A stretch of 64,000 nucleotides of DNA, from NCBI RefSeq assembly GCF_965363235.1, contig NC_134844.1:22860646-22924645 (forward strand). The letters run 5' to 3'. Shown here one piece after another: positions 10,811-22,548 of the stretch. The position numbers were made by a program, and so were the translations under genes. Position 1 is the first letter of the stretch, and each line of letters begins with the position of its first letter. Source of the stretch: Mytilus galloprovincialis. Lineage: Eukaryota; Mollusca; Bivalvia; Mytilida; Mytilidae. The notes below the pieces were generated by a model. That model made no database searches. It was not told the DNA's origin and worked only from the letters and a program-made list of their open reading frames with translations.

Positions 10811-11084
10811 TCACCGATGCGTGAACAAAACAAACAGACATAATAGGTAAAAATGTCAAAAATAGGGGTACAGCAGTCAACATTGTGTTATCATCTTAAT
10901 CACTATAAAAACAACAAATGTAACGAAGAAGCACAAAAAGGCATACATCAAATTAACATCCTCAGTTTGATTATATTATACGATTATATTTGTCTATGTA
11001 AAATGCACCCATCAAGGAAGGAGGGTATGGGTACTGGTGTAAAATTGCGCGTTTGAAATTCGCACAGGTAGACATGAAATAATT

Positions 11085-11540
11085 TTGTCGTTCAAAGTAT
11101 GACGTGATGCATAAATACAGTCACGCAAAATAGATATAACAAACACTGACTTAACAGTTAAAGTAATAATAATAAATAAAGTAATAGTGTGGTTCAAAGT
11201 ATGACGTGATACATAAGTACAGAGTCACGTAAAATGTATATCACAAAAAAAGTTGGTTAACAGTAAAAGTAATATTAATAAATAAAATAATTTTGTCATT
11301 CAAAGTATGACAAGATACATAGGTACAGAGTCACATCATAAAATAATTTTGTCATTCAAAGTATGACAAGATACATAGGTACAGAGTCACATCATAAAAT
11401 AATTTTGTCGTTCAAAGTATGATGGGATACATAAGCACAGAGTTACGTCAAAAGGATATCTCAAAAAACAGACAACAGTAAAAGTAATATTAATAAAGAC
11501 AAATAAAAGAATAATATAACACGTAATTAAGACGATAAAC
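11085..11540. repeat. Tandem repeats downstream of the reverse-transcriptase fragment
   Basis: The segment TTCAAAGTATGACGTGATAC recurs near 11092, 11193, 11299, 11354 and 11411, with spacings of about 105, 106, 56 and 57. The two shorter units are almost identical. They lie directly 3' of the - strand RT ORF and are probably its 3' untranslated repeats. The small hydrophobic ORFs here have no support. Confidence 0.75.
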
Positions 11541-11558
11541 AACGTCAGTACGCAAAAT

Positions 11559-11950
11559 CTATACTTCAAGACCATCGTGTATTATTTGTGAAGTTGATAC
11601 GGAATATTTATCAACAAGTTCTGGGTACCTTCCGATGAACTTTTTTAGGAAAAGGACGAGACGTTCTTTGACATACCCCTGGTTCATCAACTTTCTGCTC
11701 AGACACTGGTGACGTTTTACAAAGTCTGAGTAGGAGCTGCAAGCTCTTGAATACCGAATAAGTTGGGAAATGTATATTCCATATGCAGGTGAAGTTGGTA
11801 TGTTGCTACTAAGGTGGGGGAAATTGATAATTTCAAAATCAAAATCGTCTCGTTTGTCATAGATTCTGGTACTAAGATGACTGTGTATGTCAAATTCGAG
11901 GTATAAGTCTAAAAATGAGGCGGATGAAGCCGTGTCTGTTGTCTCTTTAA
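11559..11950 (-). pseudogene. C-terminal fragment of a retroelement reverse transcriptase
   Basis: About 130 codons read EIKETTDTASSASFLDLYLE, then STRIYDKRDDFDFEIINFPH, PAYGIYISQLIRYSR and FIGRYPELVDKYSVSTSQII. I recognise this as the segment after the catalytic palm in reverse transcriptases of a retroelement group common in molluscs, fishes and cnidarians, possibly Penelope-related; I cannot settle the class. The catalytic YADD part is absent, so the copy is 5'-truncated. Its 5' edge (about 11951) lies at the end of Mutator-like exon 2, in the same orientation. Confidence 0.7.
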
Positions 11951-12112
11951 TTTCTAGAAGAGCATTCACACATGACGTTTTTGCAATCTCCGAAAGCGGC
12001 TTTTGAATCTCCCGTTCCCGTTTTTTTAAAGTCTATGCTGTTGCTCCTGGAATTCCTAGCGCTGTAACAAACTTGTTAAGTTGTCTTGGACCAATACCAG
12101 CCTCAATCATAC
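11951..12112 (-). pseudogene. Mutator-like pseudogene, exon 2
   Basis: Directly after a TTTGCAG acceptor the frame reads GMIEAGIGPRQLNKFVTALG, then a stop codon (TAG at 12033-12035), then TLKKREREIQKPLSEIAKTS. This matches the helical block that precedes the catalytic core in MULE-type proteins I know. The intron to exon 1 is about 790 bases (12113-12900). At the low-coordinate end the reading passes without a stop into a reverse-transcriptase fragment, so the original exon end is uncertain. Confidence 0.6.
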
Positions 12113-12144
12113 CTGCAAATGATTACATTTTTTTGGTGTTTATT

Positions 12145-12300
12145 GATTTAAGAAGATGTGGTAAATAAACTCATCATAGATACCAGGACTAAATTTTGTA
12201 TATACGCCAGACGCGCGTAAGAGTGCTAATGAGACAACTCCCATCTAAGTAACAATTTATAAAAGTAAACCATTATAGGACAAACCCATCTCAAAAAGGC
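12145..12300 (-). repeat. Composite repeat: family A end plus hammerhead-repeat half
   Basis: AAGAAGATGTGGTA (12151) resembles a family A end. It is followed by AACTCATCATAGATACCAGG and GTATATACGCCAGACGCGCG (12168-12217), the reverse complement of the 3' half of the repeat at 9296-9345. Then TGAGACAACTCCCATC and AAAGTAAACCATTA follow, which also occur at 57655-57710. The CTGATGA part of the hammerhead is missing here. Confidence 0.6.
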
Positions 12301-12900
12301 AAAATTTGTGAAGATTTTTAAAAGTATTTTTGCAATAAAATGATGATTTTCGTTCAGATAAGTGTCCGTTATATTATCGAATACAGCGCATATTTGAGTC
12401 ATAATAGTGATCATATTTCCAATAAATAGTAAAAGGTTAATACTTTTTAACCATTTCTAAAAATATTCAGGTGCCAGAAAAAGGCCGACTCCTGTAGCAC
12501 GTGGTAGTACTTCGTCGTTTTTTTTCCGTTTTGGACATTATTCAGTGCCATAATATATATGTACTGTTACACTGATCCTCTTTTTAATGAGGTTTATAAA
12601 CTAAAATTATTCACAACTCGTCTTTAAACCAATAGTTTTTAAGTATTTACATGGTATTTATAAACAATGACTGCTCATTTATGAATTATAATAACATATA
12701 CAAGTAGAGTTACATGTCTTTATTTCCACAAACTACTACGTGTATCTTGTGAGAAGCACATTAAAACGTATATTCAGTGTGCTGATCTTATACAAAGGCC
12801 AAAGAAGGTAAGGTATGTGTTGTGTAACATGTTAATTTGATAAATGTGCAATTAGATATTTGCCACTGGACGACAAGCAACTATCAATACTAATAATTAC

Positions 12901-13345
12901 CTATTGCAGCTTTTGTGTTGATATGTCAAAAATTGCAGGTCCTTTTGTTCCGTAATGTGTTTTATTTGTTAAAATGTTGTTAAGCATATTACAGTTCAAG
13001 CACCGAATTGTGAGATAGCTCCCAAATCCTTGCAGTTTTTCTTTCTCCACGTTGAGTAGATTAAGCTGGGCAGTGCAATTAACGTTTTGACAGCTATTCA
13101 GTGCTTTTGCCAGACTGAAAAGCTCCACAATTTTTCTACCATCTTTCCATGTTATCCCGTCGGTACTTTCCTCTGTGTCTATAACCATTTCTTCATTTTC
13201 GTCAGGCAACGTTGTATTTAATTTGTTGTTGTTCATTTCCAGTATTTCTTTTGATCTACCAGCTCTTCGGCGGATTTCTCCGTCTTTAAGAAACAGCATG
13301 GCCGCTTTTTCAGCAGGTACTTTTTTGAATTTCGCGCAACCGGAT
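12901..13345 (-). pseudogene. Mutator-like pseudogene, exon 1 (N-terminal block)
   Basis: The block reads from about 13345 (KSGCAKFKKVPAEKAAM) through KDGRKIVELFSLAKAL, then a cysteine pair (CQNVNC) and a second pair (CLNCNM), to IFDIST. It resembles the N-terminal zinc-binding region of MULE-type proteins in molluscs. The exon probably ends at 12901, because GTAATT follows on the - strand. One extra base close to that end makes the stop TAG; removing one base restores a frame that continues into the next block as ...AAIG then MIEAGIG. The start codon is unclear: the first ATG is at 13299, but matching sequence extends upstream of it. Confidence 0.65.
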
Positions 13346-13523
13346 TTATGTCGTCAGTGTATATTCCGCGAAATTATGACTTCATTTAAAGCGACGTCGC
13401 GAAACGATAACGTTCTTATTAGAAACATCGCGAAATTACAACGTTCTTGTTACCAACGTCGCGAAAACAACACGAAAAGTTTTGAAAACATTTTTATCTG
13501 CCCCTGCTACTGTATCGTATTCC

Positions 13524-14126
13524 CTTAAGGTGGTATGGGTGTCTTCTCCATCTTGGATTGTAAAAAACAGAGAATCAAAGGTCCAGATTTTCCATCAAGT
13601 TAGCAAAATTTGATGCAGGAATGCAGATGTTTAATGTACATTTTCATTTAAAAGTACCAATTTACAAGAATATAACTTCTAAATATTGATATTTTTGCAA
13701 ATGTTAATTATTTTTGGTTGTTTTTTTTTTTTTTTTTTTATTGGCATTTTAAGGGGAGGTAACTCTAAAAAAGTGCATTTTCTGAAGGATTCTGTATGGA
13801 ATTTTTCTATTTTGTATTTTAGCCGGAAAAAACGTACGGTGACCCTATCTTTTCTTTTGATATTCTCAAAGCAGTGTCTGAAAGCTATCTTTTCCTGAAG
13901 TATTTAACAATTCTATCATTTTGTTTAGCTTCTAATCACAAAATGGTGTTTTTTCCTGTATAATCCATACAAAATGTGTCATTTTGTCCCGTCCTGTAGC
14001 TTGAGAAAATGCACGGTGACCTATCATTTTTATTATATTTTTCAACATGTATCAATAGATACAACGTTTTGGCAAAGTATGAACAAATTCTATCATTTTT
14101 ATTTTAGACTCCCATACCACCTTAAG
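13524..14126. mobile_element. 603-bp TIR element (MITE-like)
   Basis: Terminal inverted repeats are CTTAAGGTGGTATGGGTGTC at 13524-13543 and, at 14107-14126, the complement with one mismatch. The interior is AT-rich with a T run at 13721-13739 and two GGTGACC segments, and has no coding region. The ends contain the palindrome CTTAAG. It is a non-autonomous DNA transposon by structure. Confidence 0.8.
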
Positions 14127-14302
14127 TTCACATTTTAATGTTTGATGAAGCAGAACTTTAAAAGTGTGCAGTGAATCTTGTGCTCACAACATTCGCTTTC
14201 TAGATCTATGCTTAGCATTTATGTCAGATGACATGGACTCCTCACCCTGGTGACCCTGCTGCCTTTCATAACTTTATCCGTATACATATATAATTTAATA
14301 GA

Positions 14303-14486
14303 TATACAACTCGTCTAAACATCAACCTAACAATGTTATATCTGTAAATTTGCTTTCGCATGCCTCACATCTTCATGCCTCATATATATCATGTACTGTA
14401 GTACGCCGCTAGATTAAAACTGACGAGAAAAGGTAACACACGGCCAGCGAAAGCTCTATTGGGTTGATGTTTAGACGAGTTGTATA
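14303..14486. mobile_element. 184-bp foldback MITE
   Basis: A perfect 25-base inverted repeat beginning TATACAACTCGTCTAAACAT lies at 14303-14327 and 14462-14486. TATA sequence flanks both sides, consistent with a TA target duplication. The interior has no ORF. The transcript would fold into a long hairpin. Confidence 0.85.
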
Positions 14487-14499
14487 TACATTATGTACA

Positions 14500-15390
14500 C
14501 AGCCATGTATCACCATCATTGATGGCGATCCGATGGATACATCTGTTGTAGAGTTGTCACTGACTCAGACGTACATATATATTAATAGATATACACAAGA
14601 GTGCAACTGGTATTTTTGTATTTAAAATGATTCGTTGTAACGAGAATATTTTTGGTGAATGGAAACTGTGAGGATCAAAATCTTAAATTGCTTATAAATG
14701 TTGCTGGACCCAGTTTCGTTATCTGATCTGAATTTTCTGAAATGTGCAAGGTAGATAGACATTTTGATTTTTTTTACTTGGTAAGTTTTGCCCAAATTGC
14801 TTGAACTTTTGCAATATTAAAGCCGATTTCAATGAGTGTGTAGACAAAGGGAATATCTTTGGTTATCTTGCTTGCTGAACAGAAAAGTCATTGTTAGGTT
14901 ATGTAAACTACCCTACTTTAAGAGTAGACTAGTCCGACAAATGACACATCTTTCTGTCTCTGTCTGTAGGACCAGGCTACTTCGAAAGGAAAATAGTGAA
15001 ATTTTTTTAGTGTTCTATCGAACTTTCGAAAACAAATCCTGATAACCGTTCAGACAAAAAAATTATGTTGAAAAAATCTTACAGATACAACAAGTGATTC
15101 TTAATACATTTTGTAGCTATAAGATACATTTTTCTTTTAAAATACAACTTTTAAATCTTACGGGAAACTATTCCAAGCTTAAAACTTTCACTGTAACCTC
15201 GCTCTAACTTATCCCCCCCCCCCCCCCCCAAAAAAAACCCCAAACAAACAAACCCACAATACTATTGTCATTCTAATAGTCAGCACTCAATTGTTCACGG
15301 CTAAAAGACATATGATTCATACGCTCAGAAAGTCCTTTGTTCTATATTTTTGCTCTCCATTTTTATGCAAAACCTTTTACATTTTTATTT
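14500..15390. other. Intergenic, no feature recognised
   Basis: AT-rich sequence with a C run at 15212-15228. Short ORFs here match nothing I know and lack splice or composition support. Confidence 0.5.
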
Positions 15391-15394
15391 TATG

Positions 15395-15500
15395 GGTTAT
15401 TGTTAAAGGTCGTAAGATGACGTATGGTTGTTAACACATACTTCCTTTGGTTTCTTATGGAAATTTGTCCATTGACAACCAACATACCACATCATCTACT
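15395..15500 (+). repeat. Diverged family A fragment
   Basis: GGTTATTGTTAAAGGTCGTA, GACGTATGGTTGTTAACA and CAACCAACATACCACATCAT follow the family A order with many substitutions. Confidence 0.6.
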
Positions 15501-15899
15501 ATATATATAATGACGTTGCGCACGATATTGGTGTCACTTTTGAAATATGGGTTAGAAGGCGGGTTATTCAAATTCAGGCTCTTATCCTATACAACAAATA
15601 TCCATGTTATGCATATCATTCGAAAGGAAAAAAGCCATAGAAATCAATAAAATAGATGATTTTGTGCTTTGTCTATTTTTTAATGAAAAACTTTGCTCAT
15701 TTGGATGCCTATAACGTCATTTCAAGGGTGTCCCGCTGTTACAATTTTGTTTTATGTGCGTCTTTGAAATCCAAGTGCGGATTCATTAGTGAGTAGAATG
15801 GTTTAAAATTTTACAACTGTATTGTATACATTTAACGTTAAATGAATTAATAGACGTTTTTAACGGTAAGAGAAGGAAGATCGTCAGAAGAGTTTAAAT

Positions 15900-17600
15900 A
15901 AAAAAGAGAAAAAATGTCCCAATTACCTGCTCAACCCGTAAAAAAACTTTCTGTCTTCACTTTCATAAGACATAACGGACGAAAATGGATTTTAATTAAT
16001 ATCAGAAAAATTATACATGTCCTGAAGAAGCTATCTGAAGTCATCATTATGTAACTGTTGTCTTATTTTAAAAACATCGTCATTTTTCCCGTGTCCAATA
16101 AAATGTCCCGATGGACAAAATAGCACAAAGAATAATTCAGAGGCTTTTTATCAAACGAAATTCTACTATATCTCAAAATTTTAACACCTGTTATCTGATA
16201 TGAATGGAAAATACATTTAATTTCCTTTAAAATGATATGATATGTATATTTGTTTGAGTTGCAGCTAGAAAATCCGAAACGATCTAAGATGTCCAATGAA
16301 ATGTCCCCGTTCCCGTAATTTGACGTTCGCGTTATAATAACGTTAAACTGTATATACGACTTTTCTTGCATATTTGGCATAACATAATTTCATGAAATGG
16401 TCTGATCTATATAAAATGAAGTTCCCGTTTAATATGCATTAAAATATAGATCTGCATTGTTTCAAGGATATAAGATGTCGAAATATTTACTCGGATACTT
16501 CATTAAGACAAGGCCCCGGAGCTATAACAAAGAGATAACTTACTAATGACCACACTCCCACTTTGTAAAAGCAAGATACATTGAAAAAGAAAAATGCGAT
16601 CAAAAGTGATATCTTAAATATCCTCCTCAACCAGATAGTATCTGTTATTCCTAACGTTGCTTTTAAAAGATTCGAAGCCATACACATGAATGAAAATTCT
16701 CACAAAAGTCTTATGAGAAAAAGTACGCCTTAGTCGTAAACATTTCAGTAAAACGTGCAACCATTTTTTTGTCGCATCGACTCATTTAACCAAAGTTTTA
16801 TCAGAGAAATACTTGTATTTCAGTATAGCTTACGATCATTTTTTTTTTATCTACTGTGAGTAGAATAATCCCTAGTCATCAACCTAGCAATATGTGTTTG
16901 AAAAATAAGGTTATTACATTTAGAAGAAGTGTGGCAGAATGAAGTTTATTTTCTCGAATCTCCAACAGAATTTGCTGGTACATATGCATGTGATGAAACT
17001 AGTATATTGAAATTGAAACTTTTCTTTTGGCATAATTTGAGAAAGAACGAAATTTCAAAGAGAACGAGAGATAGAGAGAGTAGTTGTCCGACATATATGA
17101 TGTATGGCACACAAACATGTAGCAGCTAGATCCAAGGTATTAATTTACAGACACTCCAAACTCTTTCGAGAAAAAAATTCAACCAATCAATCTGCTGTGT
17201 GCAGATTTTTTTTTTGTGTAAAGTAGACCGGTTTTTTATCTTCGCAGAACGCCACAAAACATAGCTTGGATATTGATTATTACATCGCGATGACCGTGAG
17301 GGCATTCCGATGTATCATTCCCATAGAGATTTGACATTCATTTTTGACTGGTAACCGATCGTATAAATACGCGGATATCATCGAGTGCAAAATAATATTT
17401 CTTATCGCTTGTCATAAATTCGTTTCTTCAATGAATACTCATAAGAACAGAACTGAGTAATACGATTGTATTTTGTCGTTATAAATATTTATATGCATTA
17501 AAATCTATGCATAAGTACAAAAATATTATGTTAATGCATGCGGAAGAAAATAACAAGAAAGTTTTGTGGGAAAAAATGAATGTCTAGTCAAATCCAATCT
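15900..17600. other. No recognised gene
   Basis: Within this stretch AATGTCCCGATGGACAAAAT (16102) and AATGTCCCCGTTCCCG near 16300 suggest decayed repeated sequence. ORFs of 60 to 105 codons (16063-16380 -, 16929-17129 +) have no recognisable motif. Confidence 0.4.
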
Positions 17601-17647
17601 ATTGGAAAAATCGAATTGTTATAGAAGAGTGTCCACCATGCACTTGT

Positions 17648-17809
17648 CATAGGCGGATCCAGGGGGGGCCCTGGGGGGCCCGGGCCCCCCCCTTTCGTGG
17701 AAAAAATTTGGTTGATTATATAGGGAATCATTGAAGCATGACTGGAGCGGGCCCCCTCTTAGGTCAGTCAGCGGGTCCCCCCTTAGGAAAAGTTCTGGAT
17801 CCGCCACTG
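17648..17809. mobile_element. GGATCC-ended MITE, copy 1
   Basis: The ends are CATAGGCGGATCCAG and CTGGATCCGCCACTG. A perfect 5-base target duplication CTTGT flanks them (17643-17647 and 17810-17814). The interior has G and C runs and ATTATATAGGGAATCATTGA. It matches the copy at 37791-37903 and, in its ends, those at 42896 and 55438. Confidence 0.9.
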
Positions 17810-18714
17810 CTTGTACTGCACTTTTATTAGAATCGTAGAATAGAATGATATACAATTGGATGAAAATTATACAAACATGTAACTGCTATATACAAATATT
17901 AATACAAGATACCACAACAAACCAGAGTATACTGATTTGTATCACCACAATATAATATATATTCAAGCAGTGAGGTTGATTTCCCTGTCATTTATTCATC
18001 ATCCACGCACAAATTTGTCTCAGAAAAAAATATATCTCTGTACATAAACCTCAGTTTCAGGTATAGAAATGTGATTTTTTTTCTGAGACAAGTGCTTGTG
18101 AACATTCACAAGAACTTGCGGTCATCCGATGTTCAGTACTTCAGTACTTTGATTATACTTGTAAAACAATGTAAAAACGAAACCAAAAAGATTGAAACCG
18201 AAAACATAAAAATAATCAGTTTGGAAACGGTTTAAAAAAAAAATGTCAAAGAATATTTAGTGTAAACCGATACTCAGTTATATGTTGATGAAAGCTGCAT
18301 AAAAATCAATAACATGAAATTCATTCCTGGTCCATAGTTGTTCGCTTGAGAAAACACTGATCAATATGTGAACATGCACATATAGCAGTTACCTCAAAAT
18401 ACATATCTAGTCAAAAAAAAATAATTGTATAAATCAAAATCGCATTTCGACCTGCTGGTTATCTGAGAGGAACTTGTATTGGTCTGTGTAAGAGTTTTAC
18501 ATACTTTGCCAAATTCTATAATTTCAAACATTATAAAAAGAGTTGATCGCCGACCCTTTTTTGAAGCTTGAGTTTGTGAAAACATATCAGATGAAAGGAT
18601 AGCTCGTAAAATATGTTTCCGACAGCAAAAACAAAGCAATACATATTCACCGTTCTCATTTTCATTATAAAGTAGAAGATGGGTCCGTATAAGACCAAAT
18701 AAAAATTTCTATAT

Positions 18715-18835
18715 GCAATCAACAATGAGCAAAATCCTTAACTTATAGTCAGTTATAAAAGACCCCGAAATGACAAATGTAAAACAATTCAAACGAGAAA
18801 ACTAACGGCCTGATTTATGTACAAAATGTGACAAC
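18715..18835 (-). repeat. Family A fragment, reverse
   Basis: CAATCAACAATGAGCAAAAT, AGTCAGTTATAAAAGACCCC and CGAGAAAACTAACGGCCTGA follow the reverse family A order. The opposite end of the element is missing. Confidence 0.75.
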
Positions 18836-19042
18836 GGCAGCATAAGAGCACGTATTTCTTTTTCAAACTTGATGCAAATTTTTTTGTTAGAGATTTTTGA
18901 AAATATGCTATTTTTAACATTTTCCATAAAATCGGGATTGATGTTATTAAGATTGTTGACTTACTTATAGTTTAAAATAAATAATATGAATTATAATGTA
19001 AGTATAAGTCACTGTTTAAGAAAAATTAAATAAAACCAAATG

Positions 19043-19080
19043 CTGGGACTATTATATTAACTTTAGTATAATAGTCCCAG
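19043..19080. other. Perfect 14-bp hairpin
   Basis: CTGGGACTATTATA pairs perfectly with TATAATAGTCCCAG across a 10-base loop. No coding region or larger repeat surrounds it. It could be a cruciform-prone palindrome or a remnant MITE tip. Confidence 0.7.
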
Positions 19081-19555
19081 GATTAAAGTGTTGATAAAAT
19101 AAGATAATGAAAAGGAAAATAGCTGGCGATATGCTACCTACATCTTTCACATAAACAAAGACAACTCAAGAAGCATTTGAACATTAACGTAGATTGAGGG
19201 AGCGAAATTATCAAATTACAACAAACATATATAAACGTGTATTTGGGGAAAAGAGACAGAAAACAAGAAACGAAATATTTACAATTTTACTAGCTGATAG
19301 GAGACGTCTTCTGGCAGAGAGAACATTGCTTAATTTTAAGAAATAGAAGAAACTGATAATATACACAAATAGTAAAAAAAGAGAAGAAAATAAGACATAA
19401 GCACGCTCGTCCTAAGAGTAAAGAGGTTAGCCTCAAATTTGTCCTGCATTTGTTTCACTTATAGTATCAAACTAAGTTTTAAAGTTTTAAAACATTTTGA
19501 AGATAAAAAAAAAGGCCAAAAAGTATACAAAACAGACTTTTTCGTTCATTTTTTA

Positions 19556-19740
19556 ACATAAATTACGCAGTTAGTTTTTTCGGCTGAATTGTTTTACGTT
19601 GTCATTTCGGGCCTTTTATAGCAGATTATGCGGTATGGGCTTTGCTCATTGTTGAAGGCCGTACAGTGACCTATAGTTGTTAATTTCTGTGTCATTTTGG
19701 AGAGTTGTCTCATTGGCAATCATACCACAATCTTCTTTTT
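19556..19740 (+). repeat. Family A interspersed repeat
   Basis: TTTCGGCTGAATTGTTTTAC, GGTATGGGCTTTGCTCATTG, CCGTACAGTGACCTATAGTT and ATACCACAATCTTCTTTTT are all present. This is one of the more intact copies. Confidence 0.8.
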
Positions 19741-20319
19741 ATATATTTAAATCATTTTACAAGACAACAAATTGTTATTTTGTGTTATTGTTGCATGTAT
19801 TTAAAATTTTGTTTTAATTCAATGGAATTTTGCAATTGCACCGGCTTGAAAAAATAAAACCATATAAAGAAGAAACTTCGAAAATCTCTTTACTTTAAGC
19901 GGCTTTTTCACATGAGTAGAATATAAGTTCAACGTTTGAAACTTTCCGTGGAACAACGTCAAAATCGTCGTTTTATTATAGGAACGTCGTGTAACGTTAA
20001 GTGGCACCAATACCGTGCGTAACGTCTATATAAGTATTGTATAAATTACAACGTATTTTGGTGATCTTGCAAAATTATCGTAATCCCTAAAATCGTAAAC
20101 ATATTTTCTTATCTTAAAAGGGGTCAATTAACAGGCCAATAAATAAGATTACAGTTAATTTAAAAAAAAATTAAAAAATAGGGGTATTTTTTTCTCTCAT
20201 AATAACAGTAAACAGATTCACAACAATGTCAATTTCAAGAAAGCAGACAACAGTTAGTTAGTCAATAACAGTACAGCATCAATGATCTTGAATGTATGAC
20301 ACTTTTAACTAAAATATAA

Positions 20320-20640
20320 AGGCACAGAACCAGGACATAGGAGCACAGAACCAGGACCGTTTTTCTTATCACCAGCACAGCGTCAGGACAATTCCGTTTA
20401 ACGAACTGGCACGACTTTTGCAATATAATATTGTTGTAATATACTTTGCATGGTACTTATGACGCATCAGAGAAAAATTAAGCAACAAAACAGTCGTTTT
20501 ATTGCCGTTCTGATACAATGTAAACAAACCCACCAGCACAGAATCAGTTCTACCTTTTAAATGTATTATATTCGTATGTTTCAAGATCTGGTTCTTGGTT
20601 CGAAGAGGTGAAATCACCTTTTAGCGCTTGTATAAAAATA
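20320..20640. repeat. ACCAGGAC / CACCAGCAC subrepeat region beside the satellite
   Basis: GCACAGAACCAGGAC occurs twice at 20324-20358, then CACCAGCACAGCGTCAGGAC and later CACCAGCACAGAATC. These are complements of the units at 6198-6615. The right edge resembles the reverse complement of 1856-1960. Confidence 0.5.
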
Positions 20641-21940
20641 AACATTTTAGAAAATGATTTTCAATTGTGTTCTTGTCTCTGGTGGTAACCCTATTAGCGT
20701 GTATGTACCCATTCCAGCGCTCGGTTAAAACCCTGTAACTTATTCGTTCCTTAATCGCTTTTAATACGCGTGGTATACGTTGCACCTTGAAATAAAACGA
20801 TTATCGATTGCTTTCATGTCTCTGGTGGTAATTATATGTTCTCTGAGTTGAAAAAAAAACCTATTAGCACATATGTACCCATTTCACCGCTACACTGATC
20901 CTGTTACTTATTCGTTCCTTATTCGCTTTTAAAACGCGCATTATGTGTTGCACTTTAAAAAAAAGAAATATTTTTGTGTCTCTGGTGGCAACTGTCTGTT
21001 CTTAGAGGTGAAATATCCTTAATCGAACATATGTACCCGTTTCAGCGCTCGACTGATACCCTGTTACTTATTCGTTCCTTATTCGCTTTCAATACGCGTG
21101 CTATGCGTTGCACCTTGAAATAAGAAGTAACGAATAAGTAACAAGGTATTAGCCGAGCGCTGGAACAGGTACATACGCGCTAAAAGGGTTATTTCATCTC
21201 TAAGAACACATTGTTACCACCAGAGACATGAACACAAATGCAAATCTTTTTCTAAAAGCTGCAACGTACAACAAACGTATTATAAGCAAAAAGTAACGAA
21301 TAGGTAACGAATAGGTAACAGGGTATTAACCGAGCGCTGGAACGGGTACATGCGCGCTAATAGGGTCATTTTATCTCTAATTACACATTGTTACCACCAA
21401 AGACATGAACACAAGTGAAAATCTTTTTCTAAAAGGTGCAACGTACAACAAACGTATTATAAGTGAATAGGTAACGAATAGGTGACAGGGTATTAACCGA
21501 GCGTTGGAACGGTAACATGTGCTCTAAAAGGGTCATTTCGTCTCTAAGAACTCATTGTTACCACCAGAGACATGAACACAATTAAAAAACGATTTATTTC
21601 AAAGTGCAACGTATACTTACCCCGCACATTAAACGCGAATAAGGATTGAATAAGTAACAGGGTATTATCCGAGCGCTGGAACAGGTACATACGCGCTAAT
21701 AGGGGTATTTCATCTATAAGAACACATTTTTACCACCAGGGATATGAACACAATTGAAAATCCTTTTCTAAAAGGTGCAACATACAGCAAACGTATTAAA
21801 AGCGAATAAGTAACGAATAGGTAACAGGGTATTAACCGAGCGCTGGAACGGGTACATGCACGCTAATGGGGTAATTTAATCTCTAAGAACACATTATTAC
21901 CACCAGAGACATGGATACAATTGAAAATCCTTTTCTAAAA
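20641..21940. repeat. ~173-bp satellite in head-to-head arrangement
   Basis: From 20641 to about 21120 three diverged units run in reverse orientation (CCAGCGCTCGG near 20713, CACCGCTAC near 20887, CAGCGCTCG near 21043). From about 21125 to 21940 five units run forward (GAGCGCTGGAAC and variants near 21155, 21334, 21502, 21672, 21839). The switch is abrupt, at TTGCACCTTGAAATAAGAAG. The reverse units are more diverged than the forward ones. Confidence 0.92.
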
Positions 21941-22548
21941 TGGTATAAGTGCTCCATTTACCATAAAACATTCCTGATAGGTAATATGATACAAAATCAT
22001 TGAGGGGGAATGCTGCAAATTTGATTTATTTGCAATATATATTTTCAACAGCAAATATTTTAAGAAAGTTTTAACATTGTAGGGAGTGCAATGTAAAATA
22101 ACATCTTTATACAGCACTGAAAAATTAATTGCTGTTAAAAAAATAAAAAGAGTAGATATTTTTGACAAGAGTTGGAATGCTTTTGCAATTCTTTTGCAAT
22201 TATTTTCAGTGAATGGTCAGTTGTTTTTTACAATGTATATAAAGTAGTAGAAATATAATTGATATATGATATATTGTCTCTTATATCATGAACAACATAA
22301 TTCATCTGTGCAAATAAATAAACAAAACAAACAAAACAACTTTTACTTTCTTTGAAATTCATGTGATTATTTATTTTTCAATTACTTTTTTCTTGTTTTT
22401 TTTGTGTGTTTATTTTTCATTATTTGATTGCAAAAATATCTAAAGACATACATAAAACAAATATCTTACATATTTTTATAATTTACAACTAAAACAACAC
22501 AAACTATGTATTTTTCATCAGCTGTGCATTTGATTTATTTGATACTTA

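Larger units (their letters stand above)
6850..13345 (-). pseudogene. Decayed Mutator-like transposase-derived gene with C-terminal DEDDh exonuclease (three exons)
   Basis: Three coding blocks on the - strand match, in order, a mollusc-type Mutator-like (MULE) transposase-domain protein that I recognise by its motifs. They are an N-terminal block at 12901-13345 (KDGRKIVEL, CLNCNM), a middle block at 11951-12112 (GPRQLNKF, LKKRERE) and a large block at 6850-8838 (CWQKRGSGRSY, HAFGHHEKCGNWC, HKLAPGGST, DEDDh exonuclease). Plausible splice sites separate block 1 (donor after 12901) from block 2 (acceptor before 12112). The reading frame is broken at least four times: a 1-base insertion near the end of block 1, an in-frame TAG at 12033-12035, a 1-base insertion near 8545 and an in-frame TAA at 8101-8103. 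A retroelement fragment abuts block 2. It is therefore a pseudogene, or a transposon copy, and not a working gene. Confidence 0.8.
15512..20026. mobile_element. Possible 4.5-kb TIR element
   Basis: GACGTTGCGCACGATATTGG at 15512-15531 (extending to 15537) has an inverted partner at 20001-20026; 23 of 26 bases agree. TATATA-type sequence flanks both outer ends. Between them I recognise no transposase, only short unassigned ORFs (for example 16063-16380, - strand) and nested repeats at 17648, 18718 and 19560. It may be a decayed DNA transposon, or two separate MITE ends. Confidence 0.4.
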
